A stretch of DNA of 64,000 nt. It comes from Leptotrichia wadei (GTDB lineage Bacteria > Fusobacteriota > Fusobacteriia > Fusobacteriales > Leptotrichiaceae). The position numbers were made by a program, and so were the translations under genes. Positions within the stretch are counted from its first letter, which is position 1. Each line of letters begins with the position of its first letter. The stretch spans positions 558,001 to 622,000 of the forward strand of contig NZ_AP019841.1 of the NCBI RefSeq assembly GCF_007990445.1, given 5' to 3'. This document shows, piece after piece, positions 45,763 through 58,400 of this stretch. The notes below the pieces were generated by a model. It worked only from the letters and a program-made list of their open reading frames with translations. It did no database searches and had not been told where the DNA came from.

Positions 45763-45889
45763 AATAAATTCTCCTTTAATATTTTTTTCATAGATTCATT
45801 TAATAATCTATAATTTATTATTACCTTTTTCTAATTATAACAGTTTTAAAAAGTTTTTTCCATAAAAATAAAAAATAAAATTTCAGTAA

Positions 45890-45917
45890 TTGACATTTTT
45901 GTAAAATATGTTATAAT
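45890..45917 (+). promoter_or_regulatory. sRNA promoter, copy a
   Basis: TTGACA (45890-45895) and TATAAT (45912-45917), spacing 16, the same arrangement as in the other three copies. Confidence 0.75.
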
Positions 45918-45923
45918 AAATAC

Positions 45924-46004
45924 GTAAAAGACCTTTAAGGGAAACTTTGTAGAATAATAAAAAAAATGTGCTACAAATTAGGCTGGATTTTTCCAGTCTT
46001 TTTT
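45924..46004 (+). ncRNA. Predicted antitoxin sRNA, copy a
   Basis: An about 81-nt RNA has a 5' CCTTTAAGG hairpin. Its variable part CTTTGTAGAAT (45945-45955) is complementary to 46045-46055 in front of the peptide gene, and a second block TGTGCTA (45967-45973) is complementary to 46027-46033. The terminator is GGCTGGAttttTCCAGTC with six T. The two pairing blocks are in antiparallel order with equal 11-nt spacers. Confidence 0.68.
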
Positions 46005-46006
46005 GT

Positions 46007-46012
46007 TATAAT
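46007..46012 (+). promoter_or_regulatory. Extended -10 box for the peptide transcript
   Basis: TGTTATAAT overlaps the end of the sRNA T tract (TATAAT 46007-46012). The same motif follows the terminators of copies b and c; copy d has TAGAAT. Confidence 0.5.
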
Positions 46013-46066
46013 ACTTAGGTGAGTTTTAGCACAATTCACAAAAAATTCTACAAAGGAGGTAGTGAG

Positions 46067-46129
46067 ATGGCAGATTTCATTGCGATATTTATTCTGTTTG
46101 TAATTGCTTATTACAGCTTGAATAGATAG
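46067..46129 (+). CDS. Putative type I toxin-like peptide, 20 aa
   Basis: The product MADFIAIFILFVIAYYSLNR is almost entirely one membrane helix. AAAGGAGGT at 46052-46060 gives a strong ribosome site. The downstream segment TTTCACCTCTGCTCCTC (46138-46154) contains anti-Shine-Dalgarno sequence and resembles the segment after the 31-kb peptide, which suggests fold-back inhibition of translation. The gene lies between the PLD lipoprotein and typA and is unlikely to belong to either transcript. Confidence 0.62.
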   Translation: MADFIAIFILFVIAYYSLNR

Positions 46130-46224
46130 AGAATGAATTTCACCTCTGCTCCTCAACCCTTAGGGGGGATAGTAATTTTAAAATTTAAGGAGGAAATATT
46201 AACAAGGAATTGTTAAAATAAAGG

Positions 46225-48033
46225 ATGAACAAAATTAAAAATATTGCAATTATTGCGCACGTAGATCACGGGAAGACAACTCTTGTCGATGCTTTATTGA
46301 AACAGGCGGGGACATTTGGGGAACATGAAAAAGTAGATGAAAGAATTATGGATAGCGATGATTTGGAGAAGGAAAGAGGGATTACGATCTTTTCTAAAAA
46401 TGCTTCATTTCATTATGACGGATATAAGATAAATATTGTAGATACTCCAGGGCATGCGGATTTTGGTGGAGAAGTTCAAAGAATCTTGAAAATGGTGGAT
46501 TCTGTATTGCTTTTGGTGGATGCTTTTGAAGGAGTTATGCCACAGACTAAATATGTGTTAAAACAGGCATTAGAACATGGACTTCGTCCAATTGTGGTTG
46601 TTAATAAGATTGACAGGCCAAATTCAGATCCTGATGCTGTTGTGGATTCTGTATTTGATTTGTTTGTGGATTTGGGAGCAAATGATGTTCAGCTTGATTT
46701 TCCAGTAGTTTATGCATCGGCTAAAAATGGGTATGCTAAATTGGAATTGGAAGATGAAGATAAGGATATGAAACCGCTTTATGATGAAATTATGAAGCAC
46801 GTTGATGATCCTGAAGGTGATGTGAATGAACCTTTGCAAATGCTTATTACAAATACAGAATATGATGAATATGTAGGAAAACTAGGAACTGGAAGAATAT
46901 ATAATGGAAAAATTGAAAAAAATCAGGAAGTTACGTTAATCAAGAGAAACGGCGACTTGGTAAATGGAAAAATTACTAGAATTTATGGATATGATGGACT
47001 TAAAAAAGTTGAAATGGAAGAAGCGTTTGCAGGAGACATTGTAACAATTGCAGGAATTGAAAAAATTGACATAGGAGAAACTGTGGCAAGCAAGGAAAAT
47101 CCAAAACCATTGCCGCTAATTGACATTGACGAGCCAACGCTTGCGATGACTTTTGTTGTAAATGATTCGCCATTTGCTGGACAAGACGGGAAATTTGTAA
47201 CTTCTAGAAATATTTTGGAAAGATTGCAAAAGGAAGTAAATCATAACGTAAGTATGAGACTTGAAATGACAGACTCGCCAGATGCCTTTATTGTAAAAGG
47301 AAGAGGAGAACTTCAATTATCTATTTTGCTTGAAAATATGAGAAGGGAAGGCTACGAAGTGGCAGTTTCAAAGCCTGAGGTTATCTTTAAGGAAAAAAAT
47401 GGACAGAAAATGGAGCCAATCGAACTTGCAATTATTGATGTTGCCGATGAATTTGTAGGAGTTGTAATTGAAAAATTAGGACTTAGAAAAGGTGAAATGG
47501 TAAATATGAATCAAGGAAGCGACGGCTACACAAGACTTGAGTTCAAAGTTCCATCACGTGGATTAATCGGATTTAGAAATGAATTTTTGACAGAAACTAG
47601 AGGAACAGGAATTTTAAATCATTCTTTCTATGAATATGAACCTTTTAAAGGAGAAGTTACAGGAAGAAGAAGAGGTGTTTTAATCGCAATGGAGCTTGGA
47701 ACAAGTCTAAGTTACTCATTAAACAACTTGCAGCCACGTGGAATCCTATTTATCGGGCCAGGAGTTGAAGTTTACGAAGGAATGATAGTTGGAGAACATT
47801 CAAGAGAAAATGACTTGGTTGTAAACGTATGTAAAGGTAAAAAACTTACAAATATGAGGGCTGCTGGAAGTGATGATGCCGTGAAATTAGCGCCTCCAAA
47901 GGAATTTACATTGGAACTGGCACTTGAATATATTGAAAATGATGAATTGGTGGAAATCACACCTAACTTTATCAGACTTAGAAAAAAATATTTGAATGCT
48001 AACGAAAGAAAAAAACAAGAAAATAAAAACTAA
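46225..48033 (+). CDS. typA: Translational GTPase TypA/BipA
   Basis: This ribosome-associated GTPase acts in stress and cold adaptation and 50S assembly. The 602 residues carry G1 AHVDHGKTTL (residues 12-21), G2 ERGITI, G3 DTPGHADFGGE (about 74-84), and G4 NKIDRP (about 128). EF-G-like domains and the TypA-specific C-terminal domain follow (SRGLIGFRNEFLTETRGTG). A weak AAAGGATG ribosome site precedes the ATG. A terminator follows at 48124-48165. Confidence 0.96.
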   Translation: MNKIKNIAIIAHVDHGKTTLVDALLKQAGTFGEHEKVDERIMDSDDLEKERGITIFSKNASFHYDGYKINIVDTPGHADFGGEVQRILKMVDSVLLLVDAFEGVMPQTKYVLKQALEHGLRPIVVVNKIDRPNSDPDAVVDSVFDLFVDLGANDVQLDFPVVYASAKNGYAKLELEDEDKDMKPLYDEIMKHVDDPEGDVNEPLQMLITNTEYDEYVGKLGTGRIYNGKIEKNQEVTLIKRNGDLVNGKITRIYGYDGLKKVEMEEAFAGDIVTIAGIEKIDIGETVASKENPKPLPLIDIDEPTLAMTFVVNDSPFAGQDGKFVTSRNILERLQKEVNHNVSMRLEMTDSPDAFIVKGRGELQLSILLENMRREGYEVAVSKPEVIFKEKNGQKMEPIELAIIDVADEFVGVVIEKLGLRKGEMVNMNQGSDGYTRLEFKVPSRGLIGFRNEFLTETRGTGILNHSFYEYEPFKGEVTGRRRGVLIAMELGTSLSYSLNNLQPRGILFIGPGVEVYEGMIVGEHSRENDLVVNVCKGKKLTNMRAAGSDDAVKLAPPKEFTLELALEYIENDELVEITPNFIRLRKKYLNANERKKQENKN

Positions 48034-48123
48034 ATATTAGAATAGATTTACTTAGCAGGATATAAAATTCATTGTCTGGGTAAATAAAAAACATTTTTCA
48101 ATAAATAAAATTTAACATAAAAT

Positions 48124-48165
48124 AAAAACTGGAGTTATTTAAATTTAAACAATTCCAGTTTTTTT
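48124..48165 (+). terminator. Terminator after typA
   Basis: AAAAACTGGA (48124-48133) and TCCAGTTTTT (48154-48163) pair; probably bidirectional. Confidence 0.75.
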
Positions 48166-48236
48166 GTTAAACTTATCTAATATTTAAAGAAGTCTTTGAC
48201 CCTATTTGAAATAGAACTATCAAGTTATTTTTAAAA

Positions 48237-49235
48237 TTATTTTTTAGTTTCCACCATTTTAGCCTTTTTTAAAATGCTGTCTGGTATTTTTATCCCCAAT
48301 AATTGCATATTTTGCTTATTAATTTCAATTTGTAAATTTTTAACAGTTTCTATTGGGATTTCACTTGGTTTTTTACCTTTTAATAAAATTTCAGCCGCAA
48401 TTTCTCCAGAACGGTAACCAATGTTATAGTCGGTAGTTCCTTGGGAAATTAGCCCTCCTGCATTTGAATATACGTTATTTGTAGCTAAAACTGGTATTTT
48501 TGATTTATTAAACACATCAAGTATTGCTGCAAAATATGAAGCCACCGTATTATCTTGAATAGCATAGTAAATATCAATATCTTTTGCAATAAGATTTGCA
48601 GCCGCAACCATTTCTGTACCATTTGTAACAGCCTTTTCAACTACTGTAAATCCATATTGCCCCGCTAACTTTTTCAAATTATTTACTTCAGAAACCGAAT
48701 TTTGTTCAGATGAATTATAAATTATCCCTATTTTCTTAGCTCCTGGTAACAACTCTCTCATTAATTTCAAATTTTCAGTAACTGGTGCCGCCCCGCTTGT
48801 CCCTGTAACATTAGAAATCCCTTCAAGTCCTGCACTTTTAGGATCTGTAACTGACCCAAATACAACTGGTATTTCACTCCCAACCTGATTTTTAGCCGCC
48901 TGTGCCGTTGGAGTAGTAATCGCAAAAACTAGATCCTTTTTATCCGCTGCAAACTGCTGCATAATCAAAGTCTGGTTACTCATATCATTATTTGCAATTT
49001 TGTCATCATAATCAGCCTTCACTCCAGCCTTCGCCAGCGCATCCTTAAATCCTTGCTTTGCCGCATTCAATGCTGGATGATCCACAATTTGCGACAGCCC
49101 AATTTTATAAACCTTTTCACTAACTTTGGAATCCTTTTTTTGCTCTTGAGAATCATTACCTTTTTTATTCCCGCAAGACAAAAGCATCCCTCCTAACATA
49201 CCGAATAACAGTACACCTCTCATAATTTTTTTCAT
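48237..49235 (-). CDS. ABC transporter substrate-binding lipoprotein, TrpX-like
   Basis: The product is 332 residues with a signal peptide and lipobox (LGGMLLSCGN). The mature part matches the ABC_sub_bind (PF04392) family: KIGLSQIVDHPALNAAKQGF at its start, PVVFGSVTDPKSAGL, GTTDYNIGYRSGEIAAEILL. Members bind tryptophan or other aromatic amino acids. No permease or ATPase gene adjoins in the window, which is unusual. AGGAGG precedes the ATG. Confidence 0.85.
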   Translation of the reverse strand: MKKIMRGVLLFGMLGGMLLSCGNKKGNDSQEQKKDSKVSEKVYKIGLSQIVDHPALNAAKQGFKDALAKAGVKADYDDKIANNDMSNQTLIMQQFAADKKDLVFAITTPTAQAAKNQVGSEIPVVFGSVTDPKSAGLEGISNVTGTSGAAPVTENLKLMRELLPGAKKIGIIYNSSEQNSVSEVNNLKKLAGQYGFTVVEKAVTNGTEMVAAANLIAKDIDIYYAIQDNTVASYFAAILDVFNKSKIPVLATNNVYSNAGGLISQGTTDYNIGYRSGEIAAEILLKGKKPSEIPIETVKNLQIEINKQNMQLLGIKIPDSILKKAKMVETKK

Positions 49236-49349
49236 CTTTTCTTCCTCCTAAAATAAATAATTTTTAATTTCTATTACTATTTTACCATATTTTTCAAAAT
49301 TTTCCATTAAATATTGCTTTTATTAAAAATTTTTTTACTAAGTTCAATA

Positions 49350-49386
49350 AACAAAAAGAAGAGCCGCCATCTCTGGCAGCCCTCCC
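49350..49386 (-). terminator. Terminator of autotransporter B
   Basis: The same stem as at 43311-43335, inverted, with T's on the minus strand. Confidence 0.85.
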
Positions 49387-52300
49387 CCGTTTTGTTTAAG
49401 CTATTTCCAGCATTCCTAGAATTTATTAGTATAATACTTTCAATCCTAATCCTGCTCTGAAGTTGTGTCCTTTTGAGTCGTATCCTGTGTTTACGTTGAA
49501 TCCGAATCTTCCGTTGTCTAATCCTAGTTTCAAGTCTGACTTGAAGTTTCCTCTCTTGTCTTCCTTGTCTCCTCTGATTCCGAAGTAGTCTGTCCATGCT
49601 CCTACGATTCTTGCTTCGTTTTCAACATCGTAAAGTTTTCCGATTTCGTTTTCATACGCAAATCCTAAGCTTGCTGTCAAGTTTGAGTTCTTGAATACTT
49701 CCTGGCTGTATCTGAAGTCGATTCCTGCGCTTGGCTTAACTGATACGTAGTCGTCGCTCTTAACGTTCAATGCCATGTCTCCATTTTCATGGATTGATGA
49801 GAATCTTCCGTATTCAGCTCTGATTCCTACATTTGGAACTATGCTGAATCCGTCATTTATTACAAATGCCTTTTCAAGTCCTGCGTTAAGTCCTGCACCA
49901 TAAGAATAGTAGCTTGCTTTCGCTCTGAATTCTTGATCTACTACCCAGAATCTACGTTTCATGTCATTTCTTCCAAAGAATCCGTCTCCACCTAGGCTAA
50001 GAACAAATGTTCCGTTCGCATCAAGAGGGATTGTCTTGAACACTCCAACTTTAGCCATTGCTTGGTTTTCATAAGATTTAGATAAATCCTTGAATGTGAA
50101 GTAGTTGTTTACTACACCTGCTGACCATCCTGATGATTGTCCAAGTCTTACAGTTTCATCTTCATGAACGAATGCAAATCCTCCGGCATTGCTGTACCAG
50201 TCAGGCATTCCTGCTGTATCTGTCTTGAACTCGTTTCTTTGTCCAAATGCCTTGAACTTGTTAGAATCCTTAGAAACATTTCTGTCGCTTCTTAATCCGT
50301 TCATTTCTCCAGTCAAGATATCCGATGTAGATTTAATTCTTTGTTGAACTCCACCATAAATGTGACCTCTCATTTGGTCAAACGCTTGAGCCAAGATATG
50401 CCCTTCTCCGTTACCTAAGCTGTTCAACTTGTTGAAGATAACTTTTTCAGCACTTTGCGGCTTAGCGATTTCATAAATGTTATCCAAGTTGTTTGTGAAG
50501 TTTACTAGAGACTTATCATTGTCATAAGCGAATGAATGATAAGGAACTTTACTCATGTAAATTTCTGACAATTGGTTGTTAGAGTCAAGTTTTGCTAATA
50601 CTTGCCAAGTCAAGCTTCCTGAAAGAACGTTTACCTTTGCTCCTCCTGGCAATCTTGACAATGCATCGTTAAATGGCTTCAAGATGTTGCTCTTAGTTAC
50701 AGTTCCATTTGCATCAACCTTGTCTCCAATTCTAATTGCTTTAGAGTTTGTATACATTGTCGCTTCTGGTCCGAAGTACAAGTCAACTTTTCCTAATTTA
50801 GGCAAGTTTTGGATTCCGTCAATTGGGTTAGTGTATCTAACTCCTGATGTATCAACATACATTCCGATTGATGTTACTTCTGATAATGGGTCTTTGTATG
50901 CATGTTCCCATACTGGGTTACCCCATTCGTTCTTAGCTGAAAGGTCAATTATTCTTGTTCCTCCAGTTTGGATGCTGCTGCTTACTGTTACAGTCTTAGC
51001 CCAGTCTCCAGGGTTTGCCGCATCACTTTCAACATTGAAGATCGGTGTGTCGATTCCGTCAACGCTTACCTTAGTTATAGGCACGATGTCTGGAGCTGTT
51101 ATTGTTGTTCCAACTCCTGTTGTCTTAGGATTTCCGCTTGTTCCTTCTTCAATTGAGCTTTCTGTTCCTCCGTAAAGGTCTGTTCCACCTTTTCCGTTAG
51201 TTTGTCCTGCTGTTACTGCAGATGTTGAAGTGTATCTTGAATCTGTTGACTGAAGAACTTCTGTTGGATTTCCGTTTGCATCTACAATAAATCTTGATCC
51301 ATCAGTTACGATTCCGTAAGATCCTGATCCTGTTACATTAATATGTCCGTAGTTCTTAATGTAACCTCCATTAATTGCTACTACCCCTTTCAAGCTTTGG
51401 GCATTACCTTCGATGTTTCCATAGTTTTCCCCGATCGCTCCACGGTCTAGGTACATACCAATTGCGCTTTCTCCTTCAAGACGGATATTACCGTAGTTAA
51501 TTGCCCTAGATCCAGCACCAGTTGCGAACATACCGATACCTTCTTTTTCCTTAACGATAATGTCTCCTTTATTTACAATGTATCCTTCTTCTGTTGTCTT
51601 GTCAAAGTTTCCATCTGTCTTGTAGTGGTTTCTACCTGCCGCCATCGCTGCTGAATATTGCATATTTACAGTATCAGACATACCTGTAGTAATTGTTCCG
51701 TAGTTTGTTGATGGTGCACTTGTATTTGCTGAGAAAATACCTACGTTTCCGTATCCTCTTGCCACGTTGTTGTTGTCAACATCGTATTTAGATCTCAAGT
51801 CAATTGTTCCGTAGTTATCCATTGAACCTTTAGTATAGTAAGCTGTGTTGTAGTCTCCGTTCATTGACACGTTGGCATAAGACTTACCTCTTGATTCAGT
51901 ATCTGCTGAATAGTAGTATACTGAGTTTCCTTGTTCCTTAGTTTCTTCTGGAACTTTAGGGTTAGATGGTGCTGTTGACTTAACTTGTCCTCCTGTATTC
52001 TTGTTAGAAGCCAGCACAATTGTTGGAGCATCTGTTGGAGATCCTATTGTTACATTTGTTGTAGGTCCTCCATTCTTTTCAGCCATAACGATACCAAAAG
52101 AGAATCTGTCAATATCCATGTCAGCACTTACATTAATATCTCTTGCAATGCTTCCTTTATCAATATATACCCCAATTGCAGAGTCAAGTTCTCTTGGCTT
52201 GTCTAAACTAGATAACAAGTCGTTTGCATTTGAATATTGTCCATTTTGTCTATCAATAGGGTAAGCCCCTGGCGCTGTTGAAACTCCTGCTGTAGTTTGA

Positions 52301-52425
52301 ACATGTCCTAAAACTGTGTCATTACCAACTAACAATTTAGTATTCTTAATATTAACATTTCCATCTCCAGAGTAAATACCATAGTTGTTTCTGTTAATTG
52401 TAATCTTAGACTTGCTTCCATCTTC
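49354..52425. repeat. 3.07-kb inverted repeat, right copy
   Basis: The reverse-complement counterpart of 40269-43340. Confidence 0.85.
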
Positions 52426-55400
52426 CTTAGAGTCAGTATTTACATTATATCCGTAAATAGCCCAGCTTCCGATATTCTTATTATTTGTAGAATCTCCAAT
52501 TGTAATATCTCCACGGTTTGTGATAGTTGTATCAAGTTTGTTAGTAGAGTTTGCAAAGATTCCTACATTAACTTTCTTCATATCTTCAGAAGTAATTTGG
52601 CTTGCTTGATGATCTAATGAATCGTTAAGTTTAATCTTACCATAGTTTACAAATGTTCCTTTATTAACTACTGCACCGTAAGCTCTTACATTAGTCTTAG
52701 ATGATGAATCTTCTTCAATGTTACCTCTGTTAGTTACAGTATCTGCACCATCATTAGTATTTACTAAGATACCTGCGATTCCTTTTGTAGTACCTGTTGT
52801 AGTACCTGCTTTTTCTGCTTGCAATGTTACACCTGTATCAGCATGATTTGAGAATTTAATATCTAAGTCATTTGATGCATGTGTAATTCCTGTATTTCTT
52901 CCACCAAATGCCATTGCAAATCCATTTTTATCATTTTTACCAAAATAATTGTATTGGAATGTCTTAGTGTGATTAGCACCTTTTGCAACTTCAGAATTAT
53001 CAGTTACCCAAAGTCCAACACCATCATCTTTAGTTGTAACTGTAAACTTGTCAGAATTTAATTGAACTATTGCATTTTCAGCATAAACACCAATACCATT
53101 TTCTTTAGTAACAATATTATTGTCGATACTTAATTCCGAACCAAGGTTTCCATCAAATCCTTTTAATTTGATTATTCCACCATTACCATTTGGATTAGCA
53201 TTAACTAATGCAATACCTACTCCTCTACTACTTGAAGGTGATCCATTAGCTTGTACTTCTATTCCAGCTGTCTTAATTTGATCATCAGCATAATTAATAG
53301 TTACATTACCTTGGCTAGCATTAACATTTTTAGCAAAAATACCAGTTGCAGTTACAGCACCATTAACAGATTCTCCACCATCAACTTTAATCTTACCATC
53401 AGATGTGATAGCAATTGCATCAGTTTGAACAGTTTGTCCATCTATATTATAACTATTTTCATAATGACCTCTAGTATCATATCTTGAAATTCCAACTATA
53501 CCGTAGTTTGCTCCACTAGGAGTAGTCTCAGTGCTATTTTTTGAATTTGTAGAATTTGATGTTAAATTACCTGGATTTGTGTACTTACCAGAAACTGTAA
53601 TTTCACCATCTTTTGTAACTGTTAAGATACTGTTGTCAGTACCAACCATACCATTACCATGATCCACTTTTATCTCTTTTTCATTTTGAATAGTTCCATA
53701 AGATACATTTAATGCAGTTACAGCATTATCTTTTTGACCACCAGTTATATTAACAGTTCCTTTATTTATAAATCCTGATTCAGTATTCTTAGTCTTTCTC
53801 CAAAGAGGATTATCTTTAGATTGCACATCATCCCATCTGTAAAGTGTGTTTGCCATAGAAAGTCCAGCATTTCTAACTTGATAATTAGTACCACCTGTTG
53901 CATCAGTTAAATCTCTGTTTGCAGCATCTCCTTTTATAGTTTTACTTGCATTAACAGTAACCATTGTACTTTCCATTTTCAGGCTATTAAATCCATCTTC
54001 AGTTCCAGCAGGAGTTTTAGTATTAACAACATCTTCTACATTTACATCTGTATCAATGTCTAATTTATCATTAATAAGACTGATGTTTGCTGCTTTTAAA
54101 TCATTAACAGTTGAAATAGTCATTCCTCCAGCATATGTTCCTATACCAGTTAAAATATCATTGTTATAAATAGTATTTTGATTCCATTTCAATGCATCTT
54201 TATATTGATTAACAAGACCTATATTTACATCGCCTTCCATAATTTTAACTTTTACTTTATCAGTATTTTTATATTTAGCATGTGCATAAATACTTTGTTC
54301 ATTTGCATCTGTACTAGTTTTCCATGCTTCTTTAGCATAATCCCATTCTCTATTTATACTATTTCCAGCTCCTAACACTGAAGGATTTGGATCATAAGTA
54401 TTTCCTGTTAACAGAATACCATCGTACATATCAATTTTTGTATCTCCATTGAAAATTATACTTGCATCATCTGAACCATTATTTCTATAAACATAGAATG
54501 GTGTTGTATTTCTATGATCATTATCATTGCTTCCAGTTACATTGTTTTTACCCATTCTTGTATGAGAAGCACCAGTCATGCTAGTTATACCAGTTGGAGT
54601 ACCAGTAGTAATAGTTTCAGGTAAATTATTTTGGTTAATTATATCACCTCGGAAGTTTATTTTACCTTTATTTGTTGCATATAATGCACCATTTTCTCCA
54701 TCAATTACTGATACACCTGAATTAAATGTAACTTCAGAACCATTTCCATTAGCATAAGCAGCCATACCATAAATTAAAGAGTTTGTATTAAATTTCAACT
54801 CTGAAAATTTATTTTTTGTTGTACCAGTTTCTCTTATTGCTGTTCCACCGTTACCTTGACTTTCTTCTTCTATTGGTGTTGTAGATACAGCTGTACCAGA
54901 AATGTTTACTTTTCCTCCATCTAAAGCGACAGCACCATAGTTATTATATGCATTATTTGTATTAGTTGAGTCATAATAATATCCTAAAGTATTATAGTCA
55001 GCAGCAGTAACATTACCATTTATGTTTACTGTTGAAGGAGTTCCATTTCCTGAACCAATTCCATTTGCATACGCAAGAATAGATTTATATCCTCCTGCTC
55101 TTACAGCTTCTGCATCAATAACAGCACCTTTATCAGTTCTTAAAGCTGTACCATTTTTAGAAACCATGTTAATGTCTTTTTTAAAAGTTATGTGCGAACC
55201 ATAAACTCCACCTATATTATAATATCTATGAGCAATTTGAGATATATCTCCAGTAGCATAACCTATAATTGAATTACTAGAAGTTTCTCCATTTTTCTTG
55301 ACATATCCCCATAAAACTTGAGTATCAGTAGTTACACCATCAGTAATAACATCATTGGTCAATCCACCAGCAACATTTGTTAGTGCAGTTGTTCCAGGAT

Positions 55401-58400
55401 CTACATATTTATTAGATTGATAAGCTGTTCCATTATTTTCTCCCACATCTATTCCTGTACCATTAGAAGCATATACCAAAATACTGTTATTTGCATATTT
55501 ACCTAATCCAAAGTTCAGTTCAGAAACTTTTAAATTAGCAGCATCATCTACAGGTATAGGAGTAGTTCCAGCTTTATTTTGAAGTCCTCCATAAACAGTT
55601 CCGTCATAATGAGCATTTTGACCAGTATTAGCATAAATACCTACACTTCCAGCACTTGTTGAATTTGTTCCAACTGCACCTTGAAGTTTCACAGTACCGT
55701 AGAATACTCCTGTATCAACTGTAGATTTATCAACTTGCCCTTTATTTTTATCTGTATAGAAAACAGCACCAGAAGATTTATCACCATTCAAAGCAACATC
55801 ATCTAATTTTAAACTTGAACCACCTTTATTAGAAACATATCCTAAATTCAAGAATGCAATATTATTAGTACCGCTCATTTGAATATGTCCTGCATTATTA
55901 AATGAAGTAACACTTGTTGCAGCAGCCGGACTAGTTGGATTTATATTATTTTCAATTTTTAAAGTACGGGCATAGGCGTTATTTTTAATAGCAACGTTAT
56001 TATCGCCATCAGTCATATTCATATCCCAAATACCAGTAATAGTCGTATTAGAACCTTCAGTATTAGAATTATATGTATAAACAGCATGTCCACCTTGTAT
56101 CAAAATACCAGTATTGCCACCACCTGTAGTATCAAAACGTGTTCCAGCAATATTCGCATAAGCGGAATTATTATTAAAAGTAACAGTATTAGAAGCTGTT
56201 CCAGGCGTTCCAGTAGTCGCTTTACCACCAGCTGCATCTACAACCAATAAAGTATCTGAACCATCACCAGAAATATTAACAGTTTGACCATTTTGCAGAG
56301 TATTGAAATTTATATCTCCAGCATATAAATATATACCTGCACCTTTTCCATTGGTCTTTTTTGCATCTATTGATGATACTCCTATATCAACAAAAGCTGA
56401 TTCTCCATATTCAGAACCTACCAATATACCATTATTATAAGTAATGATAGTCTTATTATCTTTTGTTATATCGACACCACCAACTACTGTTATATTAGTT
56501 GCATAAATATCAGATGTACCATTAGCAACATATAACCCATTATTATTACTTCCTTTTACATTTATATTATTCCAACGCCAAACTCCGCCACCAAAAGCAA
56601 CAGGATTATAAGGATCATGCTCTAATTTAATACCTCCACCACCAGCAACAATTATACCGTTATTACTGATTCCATCTACATCAATGGAAGCTCCTTTAAC
56701 AATGAAATTACTATTACCAGTGACAGAACTAGCTATACCGTTATTATGAGTCCCACTTATATTAAAATAATCAGCATATAATTTTGTTTTACCACCAGTT
56801 GCAGATATTCCATTATTTCCTGTATCTGATGCACCGTCTCCTGCTACAGTATATTGTGTTTCATAATCGTTAAAGTTACCAGTATTAGTTACCAAAACAC
56901 CATCATTATTTAATCCAGATACACTTATAGTACTTCTACTATTAGCATTCAGACCATCGGTCTCATTATCCAAAGTACCACCAGTTACTAAAATACCATT
57001 ACTTCCAGATACACCAGATTTGTTTGTACTAGGAGAAATAACATAATGATTTCCTTGAGCGACTCCATTTCCTGAAGTAACTGCTAAACCAGTATAGCCA
57101 TGATCTTTTGGTGTATCAGTTATCTTAAAAGTAACATTTTTTACTGATGGAGCATCCTTAATTCCAACTGTAACAGAATTACGCGCTGCAATTTGGTTTG
57201 TTAAATAAGGTGTACTAAGAGATACAGTTCCCAAGCCACTTACGATAGTAGAATAACCATTATGTACACCACCAGAGTATGTATGAGAAATACTGGAAGC
57301 AGGTACAGCAGTAGCAGCAGTATTATAATCAACATTGTGTATTTCCATGTATTTCGAAATATAGTACTCTCTTGCTGTATCATCACTATTTACTGTTCTA
57401 ATAGCACCCCATGGAGAAACATAAGCACTGGTATTTTCATCTCTACCCCAATAACTGCTACCTCCAATAGTAAGATCACTATAACTAATATAACCATTTC
57501 CCCACCAATCATTATCAATCCAATTAGAACCATCATAATATCCACCATGGTAAGTAGTTCCCATATTAATAGTTCCACCAGTTACATTACCAGGAGTTGC
57601 TGTTGTATGAGTACCAGTACCCCACCACCATCTAGAATTATAAAGTGTATTAGGACTAAAAGTCGCATTAGTTACTTCAGTATTTGATGTGGCACGAATT
57701 CCAGCATTGCTATAATTTATCCAGTTATTAGCACGATGTATATCATGTGTAGCACCAGATCTATCCATTTCAACAGAAATAGGTTCAAAAGTTTCTTTGT
57801 TTACTACAAAGTTTGGATTTATTGGATTAGGACTTACTATACTTGGATTAAACGAAGGATCTTTAGGAACATTAATATTATCCAATCTTTCAGGCACATA
57901 AGGCTTATAAGGCTCATGCACATTAGCCGGATTGATTGTCAATGAGTTTGGCTCTTGGTTACGAGGTATGTTCAAGTTAGTTGCCCCATACAAGTGTTTA
58001 TCCTTGTCAAACACATATTTAGTCAAGTCATTGTCTCTTCTATAGTATTCAAGGTATTTTCCACCTCTACCTCTGTAAGTTGTTCCCCAGTCGTTGTTAG
58101 TAAATCCTGTTCCGAACTGGAATGATGCCCATGGGCTCTTTATTACCTGATCCCCTTGTTTTAGAAGCTGAACAAGTTCGCTTTGGGCTCCTTTTAGTGA
58201 TTTTTCGTTTTCTTTTCTTGCACGCATGAATGATTGCCGCAGATCAGTTATTGCGTCATAAGTCTGTGCAGTGATTTCCTGCTGTTCGCTTGCCACGTCA
58301 GCATGAAGCTTTGGCGCAATTGTTAAAAGTCCTGTTATCAAGAAAGAGATAAGCAGGCTGTCAGAATAATGTACATCTTTACATCTTTTTACAAACGATC

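Noticed and set aside
50576..51175. A 199-aa ORF antisense to autotransporter B, duplicated antisense to A (41519-42118)
   Set aside because: A shadow of the repetitive coding sequence. It has no ribosome site, and the identity comes from the 3-kb repeat.
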